A program made the position numbers and the translations under genes. 64,000 nucleotides of DNA from Metridium senile (Eukaryota; Cnidaria; Anthozoa; Actiniaria; Metridiidae): assembly GCA_949775045.1 (NCBI GenBank), contig OX459104.1:12323655-12387654 (forward strand), given 5' to 3'. Below the pieces are notes generated by a model. That model worked only from the letters and a program-made list of their open reading frames with translations, was not told the DNA's origin and searched no databases. Below, piece after piece: positions 49,024 through 61,194 of this stretch (within the stretch, counting starts at the first letter, position 1; each line of letters starts with the position of its first letter).

Positions 49024-50970
49024 TACAAAATCTTACCGAGAATGCAATATGCCCTATAGGGTGATCTGAAAATGTGTTAAAAAGATCGGGGTTTTCGGCA
49101 CAACATTTTCGCCTAGACCCTGTGAGCAATGTCTGAGAATATTAGAGCATTCTGATAAATGCGCAAGATTTTATTTAGAAAAAACTACAAAATCCTACCA
49201 AGAATGCAATATGCCCTATAGGGTGATCTGAAAATGGGTTAAAAAGATCGGAGTTTTCGGCACAAAATTTTCCCTAGACCCTGTGAGCAATGTCTGAGAA
49301 TATTAGAGCATTCTGATAAATGCGCAAGATTTTATTTAGAAAAAACGTCAAAATCCTACCTAGAATGCAATATGCCCTATAGGGTGATCTGAAAATGGGT
49401 TAAAAAGATCGGAGTTTTCGGCACAAAATTTTCGCCTAGACCCTGTGAGCAATGTCTGAGAATATTAGAGCATTCTGATAAATGCGCAAGATTTTATTTA
49501 GAAAAAACGTCAAAATCCTACCTAGAATGCAATATGCCCTATAGGGTGATCTGAAAATGGGTTAAAAAGATCGGAGTTTTCGGCACAAAATTTTCGCCTA
49601 GACCCTGTGAGCAATGTCTGAGAATATTAGAGCATTCTGATAAATGCGCCAGATTTTATTTAGAAAAAACTACAAAATCCTACCCAGAATGCAATATGCC
49701 CTATAGGGTGATCTGAAAATGTGTTAAAAAGATCGGGGTTTTCGACTCAAACTGATCGCTTAGACCCCGAGAACAATGTCTAGAAATATCTAAGCTTTCT
49801 GATATAACCGAAAATTTTTATTTAGGAAAAACTACAAAATCATACCCAGAATGCCTTATGGCCTTTGGGATTTGCTAAAAATGTGTCAAAACAATCGGGG
49901 TTTTCGACTCAAACTGATAGCTAGGACCCTGAGAACAATGTCTAGAAATATATAAGCTTTCTGATATAACCGAAAAATTCTATTTAGGAAAAACTACAAA
50001 ATCGTACCCAGAATGCCCTATAGACTACCATAGGGGTCTCTTAAAGTCGTTAAAAAAATCGGGGTTTTCGACTCAAACTGATCGCTGAGACCCCGAGAAC
50101 AATGTCTAGAAATATCTAAGCTTTCTGATATAACCGAAACATTTTATTTAGGAAAAACTACAAAATCATACCCAGAATGCCTTATGGCCTTAAGGATTTG
50201 CTAAAATTGTGTCAAAACAATCGGGGTTTTCGACTCAAACTGATCGCTAGGACCCCGAGAACAATGTCTAGAAATATCTAAGCTTTCTGATATAACCGAA
50301 AAATTTTATTTAGGAAAAACTACAAAATCATACCCAGAATGCCTTATGGCCTTTGGGATTTGCTAAAAATGTGTCAAAACAATCGGGGTTTTCGACTCAA
50401 ACTGATAGCTAGGACCCCGAGAACAATGTCTAGAAATATCTAAGCTTTCTGATATAACCGAAACATTTTATTTAGGAAAAACTACAAAATCTTACCGAGA
50501 ATGCAATATGCCCTATAGGGTGATCTGAAAATGTGTTAAAAAGATCGGGGTTTTCGACTCAAACTGATCGCTTAGACCCCGAGAACAATGTCTAGAAATA
50601 TCTAAGATTTCTGATATAACCAAAAATTTTTATTTAGGAAAAACTACAAAATCATACCCAGAATGCCTTATGGCCTTTGGGATTTGCTAAAAATGTGTCA
50701 AAACAATCGGGGTTTTCGACTCAAACTGATAGCTAGGACCCTGAGAACAATGTCTAGAAATATATAAGCTTTCTGATATAACCGAAAAATTCTATTTAGG
50801 AAAAACTACAAAATCGTACCCAGAATGCCCTATAGACTACCATAGGGGTCTCTTAAAGTCGTTAAAAAAATCGGGGTTTTCGACTCAAACTGATCGCTGA
50901 GACCCCGAGAACAATGTCTAGAAATATCTAAGCTTTCTGATATAACCGAAACATTTTATTTAGGAAAAAC
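49024..50970. repeat. HOR unit A4-BCDEF plus B'CD, with 1-bp-deleted A
   Basis: Starts: A at 49024, 49186, 49347, 49509; B 49671, C 49833, D 49995, E 50159, F 50321, B' 50483, C 50645, D 50807. Same order and same TTTTCCCTAG deletion (49272-49274) as 38643-40589 (offset 10,381 bp) and 56164-58110 (offset 7140 bp). Confidence 0.92.
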
Positions 50971-52918
50971 TACAAAATCTTACCGAGAATGCAATATGCC
51001 CTATAGGGTGATCTGAAAATGTGTTAAAAAGATCGGGGTTTTCGGCACAAAATTTTCGCCTAGACCCTGTGAGCAATGTCTGAGAATATTAGAGCATTCT
51101 GATAAATGCGCAAGATTTTATTTAGAAAAAACTACAAAATCCTACCCAGAATGCAATATGCCCTATAGGGTGATCTGAAAATGGGTTAAAAAGATCGGGG
51201 TTTTCGGCACAAAATTTTCGCCTAGACCCTGTGAGCAATGTCTGAGAATATTAGAGCATTCTGATAAATGGGCAAGATTTTATTTAGAAAAAACTACAAA
51301 ATCCTACCCAGAATGCAATATGCCCTATAGGGTGATCTGAAAATGGGTTAAAAAGATCGGGGTTTTCGGCACAAAATTTTCGCCTAGACCCTGTGAGCAA
51401 TGTCTGAGAATATTAGAGCATTCTGATAAATGCGCAAGATTTTATTTAGAAAAAACGTCAAAATCCTACCTAGAATGCAATATGCCCTATAGGGTGATCT
51501 GAAAATGGGTTAAAAAGATCGGAGTTTTCGGCACAAAATTTTCGCCTAGACCCTGTGAGCAATGTCTGAGAATATTAGAGCATTCTGATAAATGCGCCAG
51601 ATTTTATTTAGAAAAAACTACAAAATCCTACCCAGAATGCAATATGCCCTATAGGGTGATCTGAAAATGTGTTAAAAAGATCGGGGTTTTCGACTCAAAC
51701 TGATCGCTTAGACCCCGAGAACAATGTCTAGAAATATCTAAGCTTTCTGATATAACCGAAAATTTTTATTTAGGAAAAACTACAAAATCATACCCAGAAT
51801 GCCTTATGGCCTTTGGGATTTGCTAAAAATGTGTCAAAACAATCGGGGTTTTCGACTCAAACTGATAGCTAGGACCCTGAGAACAATGTCTAGAAATATA
51901 TAAGCTTTCTGATATAACCGAAAAATTCTATTTAGGAAAAACTACAAAATCGTACCCAGAATGCCCTATAGACTACCATAGGGGTCTCTTAAAGTCGTTA
52001 AAAAAATCGGGGTTTTCGACTCAAACTGATCGCTGAGACCCCGAGAACAATGTCTAGAAATATCTAAGCTTTCTGATATAACCGAAACATTTTATTTAGG
52101 AAAAACTACAAAATCATACCCAGAATGCCTTATGGCCTTAAGGATTTGCTAAAATTGTGTCAAAACAATCGGGGTTTTCGACTCAAACTGATCGCTAGGA
52201 CCCCGAGAACAATGTCTAGAAATATCTAAGCTTTCTGATATAACCGAAAAATTTTATTTAGGAAAAACTACAAAATCATACCCAGAATGCCTTATGGCCT
52301 TTGGGATTTGCTAAAAATGTGTCAAAACAATCGGGGTTTTCGACTCAAACTGATAGCTAGGACCCCGAGAACAATGTCTAGAAATATCTAAGCTTTCTGA
52401 TATAACCGAAACATTTTATTTAGGAAAAACTACAACATCTTACCGAGAATGCAATATGCCCTATAGGGTGATCTGAAAATGTGTTAAAAAGATCGGGGTT
52501 TTCGACTCAAACTGATCGCTTAGACCCCGAGAACAATGTCTAGAAATATCTAAGATTTCTGATATAACCAAAAATTTTTATTTAGGAAAAACTACAAAAT
52601 CATACCCAGAATGCCTTATGGCCTTTGGGATTTGCTAAAAATGTGTCAAAACAATCGGGGTTTTCGACTCAAACTGATAGCTAGGACCCTGAGAACAATG
52701 TCTAGAAATATATAAGCTTTCTGATATAACCGAAAAATTCTATTTAGGAAAAACTACAAAATCGTACCCAGAATGCCCTATAGACTACCATAGGGGTCTC
52801 TTAAAGTCGTTAAAAAAATCGGGGTTTTCGACTCAAACTGATCGCTGAGACCCCGAGAACAATGTCTAGAAATATCTAAGCTTTCTGATATAACCGAAAC
52901 ATTTTATTTAGGAAAAAC
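50971..52918. repeat. HOR unit A4-BCDEF plus B'CD, 1948 bp
   Basis: Starts: A at 50971, 51133, 51295, 51457; B 51619, C 51781, D 51943, E 52107, F 52269, B' 52431, C 52593, D 52755. The A at 51133 combines GGGG in the box with GGGCAAG, as at 58273. The B' begins TACAACATCTT, as at 59247. Confidence 0.92.
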
Positions 52919-54704
52919 TACAAAATCTTACCGAGAATGCAATATGCCCTATAGGGTGATCTGAAAATGTGTTAAAAAGATCGGGGTTTTCGGCACAAAA
53001 TTTTCGCCTAGACCCTGTGAGCAATGTCTGAGAATATTAGAGCATTCTGATAAATGCGCAAGATTTTATTTAGAAAAAACTACAAAATCCTACCCAGAAT
53101 GCAATATGCCCTATAGGGTGATCTGAAAATGGGTTAAAAAGATCGGAGTTTTCGGCACAAAATTTTCGCCTAGACCCTGTGAGCAATGTCTGAGAATATT
53201 AGAGCATTCTGATAAATGGGCAAGATTTTATTTAGAAAAAACTACAAAATCCTACCCAGAATGCAATATGCCCTATAGGGTGATCTGAAAATGGGTTAAA
53301 AAGATCGGGGTTTTCGGCACAAAATTTTCGCCTAGACCCTGTGAGCAATGTCTGAGAATATTAGAGCATTCTGATAAATGCGCAAGATTTTATTTAGAAA
53401 AAACGTCAAAATCCTACCTAGAATGCAATATGCCCTATAGGGTGATCTGAAAATGGGTTAAAAAGATCGGAGTTTTCGGCACAAAATTTTCGCCTAGACC
53501 CTGTGAGCAATGTCTGAGAATATTAGAGCATTCTGATAAATGCGCCAGATTTTATTTAGAAAAAACTACAAAATCCTACCCAGAATGCAATATGCCCTAT
53601 AGGGTGATCTGAAAATGTGTTAAAAAGATCGGGGTTTTCGACTCAAACTGATCGCTTAGACCCCGAGAACAATGTCTAGAAATATCTAAGCTTTCTGATA
53701 TAACCAAAAATTTTTATTTAGGAAAAACTACAAAATCATACCCAGAATGCCTTATGGCCTTTGGGATTTGCTAAAAATGTGTCAAAACAATCGGGGTTTT
53801 CGACTCAAACTGATAGCTAGGACCCTGAGAACAATGTCTAGAAATATATAAGCTTTCTGATATAACCGAAAAATTCTATTTAGGAAAAACTACAAAATCG
53901 TACCCAGAATGCCCTATAGACTACCATAGGGGTCTCTTAAAGTCGTTAAAAAAATCGGGGTTTTCGACTCAAACTGATCGCTGAGACCCCGAGAACAATG
54001 TCTAGAAATATCTAAGCTTTCTGATATAACCGAAACATTTTATTTAGGAAAAACTACAAAATCATACCCAGAATGCAATATGCCCTATACGGTGATCTGA
54101 AAATGTGTTAAAAAGATCGGGGTTTTCGACTCAAACTGATCGCTTAGACCCCGAGAACAATGTCTAGAAATATCTAAGATTTCTGATATAACCAAAAATT
54201 TTTATTTAGGAAAAACTACAAAATCATACCCAGAATGCCTTATGGCCTTTGGGATTTGCTAAAAATGTGTCAAAACAATCGGGGTTTTCGACTCAAACTG
54301 ATAGCTAGGACCCTGAGAACAATGTCTAGAAATATATAAGCTTTCTGATATAACCGAAAAATTCTATTTAGGAAAAACTACAAAATCGTACCCAGAATGC
54401 CCTATAGACTACCATAAGGGTCTCTTAAAGTCGTTAAAAAAATCGGGGTTTTCGACTCAAACTGATCGCTGAGACCCCGAGAACAATGTCTAGAAATATC
54501 TAAGCTTTCTGATATAACCGAAACATTTTATTTAGGAAAAACTACAAAATCATACCCAGAATGCCTTATGGCCTTAAGGATTTGCTAAAATTGTGTCAAA
54601 ACAATCGGGGTTTTCGACTCAAACTGATCGCTAGGACCCCGAGAACAATGTCTAGAAATATCTAAGCTTTCTGATATAACCGAAAAATTTTATTTAGGAA
54701 AAAC
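52919..54704. repeat. HOR unit A4-BCD-B'CD-E lacking F, 1786 bp
   Basis: Starts: A at 52919, 53081, 53243, 53405; B 53567, C 53729, D 53891, B' 54055, C 54217, D 54379 (CCATAAGGG), E 54543. The E at 54543 passes straight to an A with CTTACCGAG; it is the only E not followed by F. B' has CCCTATACGG. The block looks like a hybrid of left-hand and right-hand types. Confidence 0.91.
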
Positions 54705-56163
54705 TACAAAATCTTACCGAGAATGCAATATGCCCTATAGGGTGATCTGAAAATGTGTTAAAAAGATCGGGGTTTTCGGCACAACATTTTCGCCTAGACC
54801 CTGTGAGCAATGTCTGAGAATATTAGAGCATTCTGATAAATGCGCAAGATTTTATTTAGAAAAAACTACAAAATCCTACCAAGAATGCAATATGCCCTAT
54901 AGGGTGATCTGAAAATGGGTTAAAAAGATCGGAGTTTTCGGCACAAAATTTTCCCTAGACCCTGTGAGCAATGTCTGAGAATATTAGAGCATTCTGATAA
55001 ATGCGCAAGATTTTATTTAGAAAAAACGTCAAAATCCTACCTAGAATGCAATATGCCCTATAGGGTGATCTGAAAATGGGTTAAAAAGATCGGAGTTTTC
55101 GGCACAAAATTTTCGCCTAGACCCTGTGAGCAATGTCTGAGAATATTAGAGCATTCTGATAAATGCGCAAGATTTTATTTAGAAAAAACGTCAAAATCCT
55201 ACCTAGAATGCAATATGCCCTATAGGGTGATCTGAAAATGGGTTAAAAAGATCGGAGTTTTCGGCACAAAATTTTCGCCTAGACCCTGTGAGCAATGTCT
55301 GAGAATATTAGAGCATTCTGATAAATGCGCCAGATTTTATTTAGAAAAAACTACAAAATCCTACCCAGAATGCAATATGCCCTATAGGGTGATCTGAAAA
55401 TGTGTTAAAAAGATCGGGGTTTTCGACTCAAACTGATCGCTTAGACCCCGAGAACAATGTCTAGAAATATCTAAGCTTTCTGATATAACCGAAAATTTTT
55501 ATTTAGGAAAAACTACAAAATCATACCCAGAATGCCTTATGGCCTTTGGGATTTGCTAAAAATGTGTCAAAACAATCGGGGTTTTCGACTCAAACTGATA
55601 GCTAGGACCCTGAGAACAATGTCTAGAAATATATAAGCTTTCTGATATAACCGAAAAATTCTATTTAGGAAAAACTACAAAATCGTACCCAGAATGCCCT
55701 ATAGACTACCATAGGGGTCTCTTAAAGTCGTTAAAAAAATCGGGGTTTTCGACTCAAACTGATCGCTGAGACCCCGAGAACAATGTCTAGAAATATCTAA
55801 GCTTTCTGATATAACCGAAACATTTTATTTAGGAAAAACTACAAAATCATACCCAGAATGCCTTATGGCCTTAAGGATTTGCTAAAATTGTGTCAAAACA
55901 ATCGGGGTTTTCGACTCAAACTGATCGCTAGGACCCCGAGAACAATGTCTAGAAATATCTAAGCTTTCTGATATAACCGAAAAATTTTATTTAGGAAAAA
56001 CTACAAAATCATACCCAGAATGCCTTATGGCCTTTGGGATTTGCTAAAAATGTGTCAAAACAATCGGGGTTTTCGACTCAAACTGATAGCTAGGACCCCG
56101 AGAACAATGTCTAGAAATATCTAAGCTTTCTGATATAACCGAAACATTTTATTTAGGAAAAAC
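54705..56163. repeat. HOR unit A4-BCDEF, 1459 bp, with 1-bp-deleted A (first of a tandem pair)
   Basis: Starts: A at 54705, 54867, 55028, 55190; B 55352, C 55514, D 55676, E 55840, F 56002. The A at 54867 has the TTTTCCCTAG deletion (54953-54955). Repeated directly at 56164 with the deletion at the same place (offset 1459). Confidence 0.92.
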
Positions 56164-58110
56164 TACAAAATCTTACCGAGAATGCAATATGCCCTATAGG
56201 GTGATCTGAAAATGTGTTAAAAAGATCGGGGTTTTCGGCACAACATTTTCGCCTAGACCCTGTGAGCAATGTCTGAGAATATTAGAGCATTCTGATAAAT
56301 GCGCAAGATTTTATTTAGAAAAAACTACAAAATCCTACCAAGAATGCAATATGCCCTATAGGGTGATCTGAAAATGGGTTAAAAAGATCGGAGTTTTCGG
56401 CACAAAATTTTCCCTAGACCCTGTGAGCAATGTCTGAGAATATTAGAGCATTCTGATAAATGCGCAAGATTTTATTTAGAAAAAACGTCAAAATCCTACC
56501 TAGAATGCAATATGCCCTATAGGGTGATCTGAAAATGGGTTAAAAAGATCGGAGTTTTCGGCACAAAATTTTCGCCTAGACCCTGTGAGCAATGTCTGAG
56601 AATATTAGAGCATTCTGATAAATGCGCAAGATTTTATTTAGAAAAAACGTCAAAATCCTACCTAGAATGCAATATGCCCTATAGGGTGATCTGAAAATGG
56701 GTTAAAAAGATCGGAGTTTTCGGCACAAAATTTTCGCCTAGACCCTGTGACCAATGTCTGAGAATATTAGAGCATTCTGATAAATGCGCCAGATTTTATT
56801 TAGAAAAAACTACAAAATCCTACCCAGAATGCAATATGCCCTATAGGGTGATCTGAAAATGTGTTAAAAAGATCGGGGTTTTCGACTCAAACTGATCGCT
56901 TAGACCCCGAGAACAATGTCTAGAAATATCTAAGCTTTCTGATATAACCGAAAATTTTTATTTAGGAAAAACTACAAAATCATACCCAGAATGCCTTATG
57001 GCCTTTGGGATTTGCTAAAAATGTGTCAAAACAATCGGGGTTTTCGACTCAAACTGATAGCTAGGACCCTGAGAACAATGTCTAGAAATATATAAGCTTT
57101 CTGATATAACCGAAAAATTCTATTTAGGAAAAACTACAAAATCGTACCCAGAATGCCCTATAGACTACCATAGGGGTCTCTTAAAGTCGTTAAAAAAATC
57201 GGGGTTTTCGACTCAAACTGATCGCTGAGACCCCGAGAACAATGTCTAGAAATATCTAAGCTTTCTGATATAACCGAAACATTTTATTTAGGAAAAACTA
57301 CAAAATCATACCCAGAATGCCTTATGGCCTTAAGGATTTGCTAAAATTGTGTCAAAACAATCGGGGTTTTCGACTCAAACTGATCGCTAGGACCCCGAGA
57401 ACAATGTCTAGAAATATCTAAGCTTTCTGATATAACCGAAAAATTTTATTTAGGAAAAACTACAAAATCATACCCAGAATGCCTTATGGCCTTTGGGATT
57501 TGCTAAAAATGTGTCAAAACAATCGGGGTTTTCGACTCAAACTGATAGCTAGGACCCCGAGAACAATGTCTAGAAATATCTAAGCTTTCTGATATAACCG
57601 AAACATTTTATTTAGGAAAAACTACAAAATCTTACCGAGAATGCAATATGCCCTATAGGGTGATCTGAAAATGTGTTAAAAAGATCGGGGTTTTCGACTC
57701 AAACTGATCGCTTAGACCCCGAGAACAATGTCTAGAAATATCTAAGATTTCTGATATAACCAAAAATTTTTATTTAGGAAAAACTACAAAATCATACCCA
57801 GAATGCCTTATGGCCTTTGGGATTTGCTAAAAATGTGTCAAAACAATCGGGGTTTTCGACTCAAACTGATAGCTAGGACCCTGAGAACAATGTCTAGAAA
57901 TATATAAGCTTTCTGATATAACCGAAAAATTCTATTTAGGAAAAACTACAAAATCGTACCCAGAATGCCCTATAGACTACCATAGGGGTCTCTTAAAGTC
58001 GTTAAAAAAATCGGGGTTTTCGACTCAAACTGATCGCTGAGACCCCGAGAACAATGTCTAGAAATATCTAAGCTTTCTGATATAACCGAAACATTTTATT
58101 TAGGAAAAAC
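56164..58110. repeat. HOR unit A4-BCDEF plus B'CD, with 1-bp-deleted A
   Basis: Starts: A at 56164, 56326, 56487, 56649; B 56811, C 56973, D 57135, E 57299, F 57461, B' 57623, C 57785, D 57947. The A at 56649 has TGTGACCAATG (G to C at 56751), shared only with 60221. Otherwise it follows 49024-50970. Confidence 0.92.
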
Positions 58111-59734
58111 TACAAAATCTTACCGAGAATGCAATATGCCCTATAGGGTGATCTGAAAATGTGTTAAAAAGATCGGGGTTTTCGGCACAAAATTTTCGCC
58201 TAGACCCTGTGAGCAATGTCTGAGAATATTAGAGCATTCTGATAAATGCGCAAGATTTTATTTAGAAAAAACTACAAAATCCTACCCAGAATGCAATATG
58301 CCCTATAGGGTGATCTGAAAATGGGTTAAAAAGATCGGGGTTTTCGGCACAAAATTTTCGCCTAGACCCTGTGAGCAATGTCTGAGAATATTAGAGCATT
58401 CTGATAAATGGGCAAGATTTTATTTAGAAAAAACTACAAAATCCTACCCAGAATGCAATATGCCCTATAGGGTGATCTGAAAATGTGTTAAAAAGATCGG
58501 GGTTTTCGACTCAAACTGATCGCTTAGACCCCGAGAACAATGTCTAGAAATATCTAAGCTTTCTGATATAACCGAAAAATTTTATTTAGGAAAAACTACA
58601 AAATCATACCCAGAATGCCTTATGGCCTTTGGGATTTGCTAAAAATGTGTCAAAACAATCGGGGTTTTCGACTCAAACTGATAGCTAGGACCCTGAGAAC
58701 AATGTCTAGAAATATATAAGCTTTCTGATATAACCGAAAAATTCTATTTAGGAAAAACTACAAAATCGTACCCAGAATGCCCTATAGACTACCATAGGGG
58801 TCTCTTAAAGTCGTTAAAAAAATCGGGGTTTTCGACTCAAACTGATCGCTGAGACCCCGAGAACAATGTCTAGAAATATCTAAGCTTTCTGATATAACCG
58901 AAACATTTTATTTAGGAAAAACTACAAAATCATACCCAGAATGCCTTATGGCCTTAAGGATTTGCTAAAATTGTGTCAAAACAATCGGGGTTTTCGACTC
59001 AAACTGATCGCTAGGACCCCGAGAACAATGTCTAGAAATATCTAAGCTTTCTGATATAACCGAAAAATTTTATTTAGGAAAAACTACAAAATCATAACCA
59101 GAATGCCTTATGGCCTTTGGGATTTGCTAAAAATGTGTCAAAACAATCGGGGTTTTCGACTCAAACTGATAGCTAGGACCCCGAGAACAATGTCTAGAAA
59201 TATCTAAGCTTTCTGATATAACCGAAACATTTTATTTAGGAAAAACTACAACATCTTACCGAGAATGCAATATGCCCTATAGGGTGATCTGAAAATGTGT
59301 TAAAAAGATCGGGGTTTTCGACTCAAACTGATCGCTTAGACCCCGAGAACAATGTCTAGAAATATCTAAGATTTCTGATATAACCAAAAATTTTTATTTA
59401 GGAAAAACTACAAAATCATACCCAGAATGCCTTATGGCCTTTGGGATTTGCTAAAAATGTGTCAAAACAATCGGGGTTTTCGACTCAAACTGATAGCTAG
59501 GACCCTGAGAACAATGTCTAGAAATATATAAGCTTTCTGATATAACCGAAAAATTCTATTTAGGAAAAACTACAAAATCGTACCCAGAATGCCCTATAGA
59601 CTACCATAGGGGTCTCTTAAAGTCGTTAAAAAAATCGGGGTTTTCGACTCAAACTGATCGCTGAGACCCCGAGAACAATGTCTAGAAATATCTAAGCTTT
59701 CTGATATAACCGAAACATTTTATTTAGGAAAAAC
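58111..59734. repeat. HOR unit A2-BCDEF plus B'CD, 1624 bp
   Basis: Starts: A at 58111, 58273; B 58435, C 58597, D 58759, E 58923, F 59085, B' 59247, C 59409, D 59571. It matches 50971-52918 but lacks two A monomers (324 bp), which changes the offset between the copies from 7140 to 6816. F at 59085 has a private CATAACCAG. Confidence 0.91.
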
Positions 59735-61194
59735 TACAAAATCTTACCGAGAATGCAATATGCCCTATAGGGTGATCTGAAAATGTGTTAAAAAGATCGG
59801 GGTTTTCGGCACAAAATTTTCGCCTAGACCCTGTGAGCAATGTCTGAGAATATTAGAGCATTCTGATAAATGCGCAAGATTTTATTTAGAAAAAACTACA
59901 AAATCCTACCCAGAATGCAATATGCCCTATAGGGTGATCTGAAAATGGGTTAAAAAGATCGGAGTTTTCGGCACAAAATTTTCGCCTAGACCCTGTGAGC
60001 AATGTCTGAGAATATTAGAGCATTCTGATAAATGGGCAAGATTTTATTTAGAAAAAACTACAAAATCCTACCCAGAATGCAATATGCCCTATAGGGTGAT
60101 CTGAAAATGGGTTAAAAAGATCGGGGTTTTCGGCACAAAATTTTCGCCTAGACCCTGTGAGCAATGTCTGAGAATATTAGAGCATTCTGATAAATGCGCA
60201 AGATTTTATTTAGAAAAAACGTCAAAATCCTACCTAGAATGCAATATGCCCTATAGGGTGATCTGAAAATGGGTTAAAAAGATCGGAGTTTTCGGCACAA
60301 AATTTTCGCCTAGACCCTGTGACCAATGTCTGAGAATATTAGAGCATTCTGATAAATGCGCCAGATTTTATTTAGAAAAAACTACAAAATCCTACCCAGA
60401 ATGCAATATGCCCTATAGGGTGATCTGAAAATGTGTTAAAAAGATCGGGGTTTTCGACTCAAACTGATCGCTTAGACCCCGAGAACAATGTCTAGAAATA
60501 TCTAAGCTTTCTGATATAACCGGAAATTTTTATTTAGGAAAAACTACAAAATCATACCCAGAATGCCTTATGGCCTTTGGGATTTGCTAAAAATGTGTCA
60601 AAACAATCGGGGTTTTCGACTCAAACTGATAGCTAGGACCCTGAGAACAATGTCTAGAAATATATAAGCTTTCTGATATAACCGAAAAATTCTATTTAGG
60701 AAAAACTACAAAATCGTACCCAGAATGCCCTATAGACTACCATAAGGGTCTCTTAAAGTCGTTAAAAAAATCGGGGTTTTCGACTCAAACTGATCGCAGA
60801 GACCCCGAGAACAATGTCTAGAAATATCTAAGCTTTCTGATATAACCGAAACATTTTATTTAGGAAAAACTACAAAATCATACCCAGAATGCCTTATGGC
60901 CTTAAGGATTTGCTAAAATTGTGTCAAAACAATCGGGGTTTTCGACTCAAACTGATCGCTAGGACCCCGAGAACAATGTCTAGAAATATCTAAGCTTTCT
61001 GATATAACCGAAACATTTTATTTAGGAAAAACTACACAATCATACCCAGAATGCCTTATGGCCTTTGGGATTTGCTAAAAATGTGTCAAAACAATCGGGG
61101 TTTTCGACTCAAACTGATAGCTAGGACCCCGAGAACAATGTCTAGAAATATCTAAGCTTTCTGATATAACCGAAACATTTTATTTAGGAAAAAC
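59735..61194. repeat. HOR unit A4-BCDEF, 1460 bp
   Basis: Starts: A at 59735, 59897, 60059, 60221; B 60383, C 60545, D 60707 (CCATAAGGG), E 60871, F 61033. The A at 60221 has the G to C change (60323) shared with 56751. Private changes include ATCGCAGAGACC in D, CCGGAAATTT in B and ACACAATC at the start of F. Confidence 0.91.
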
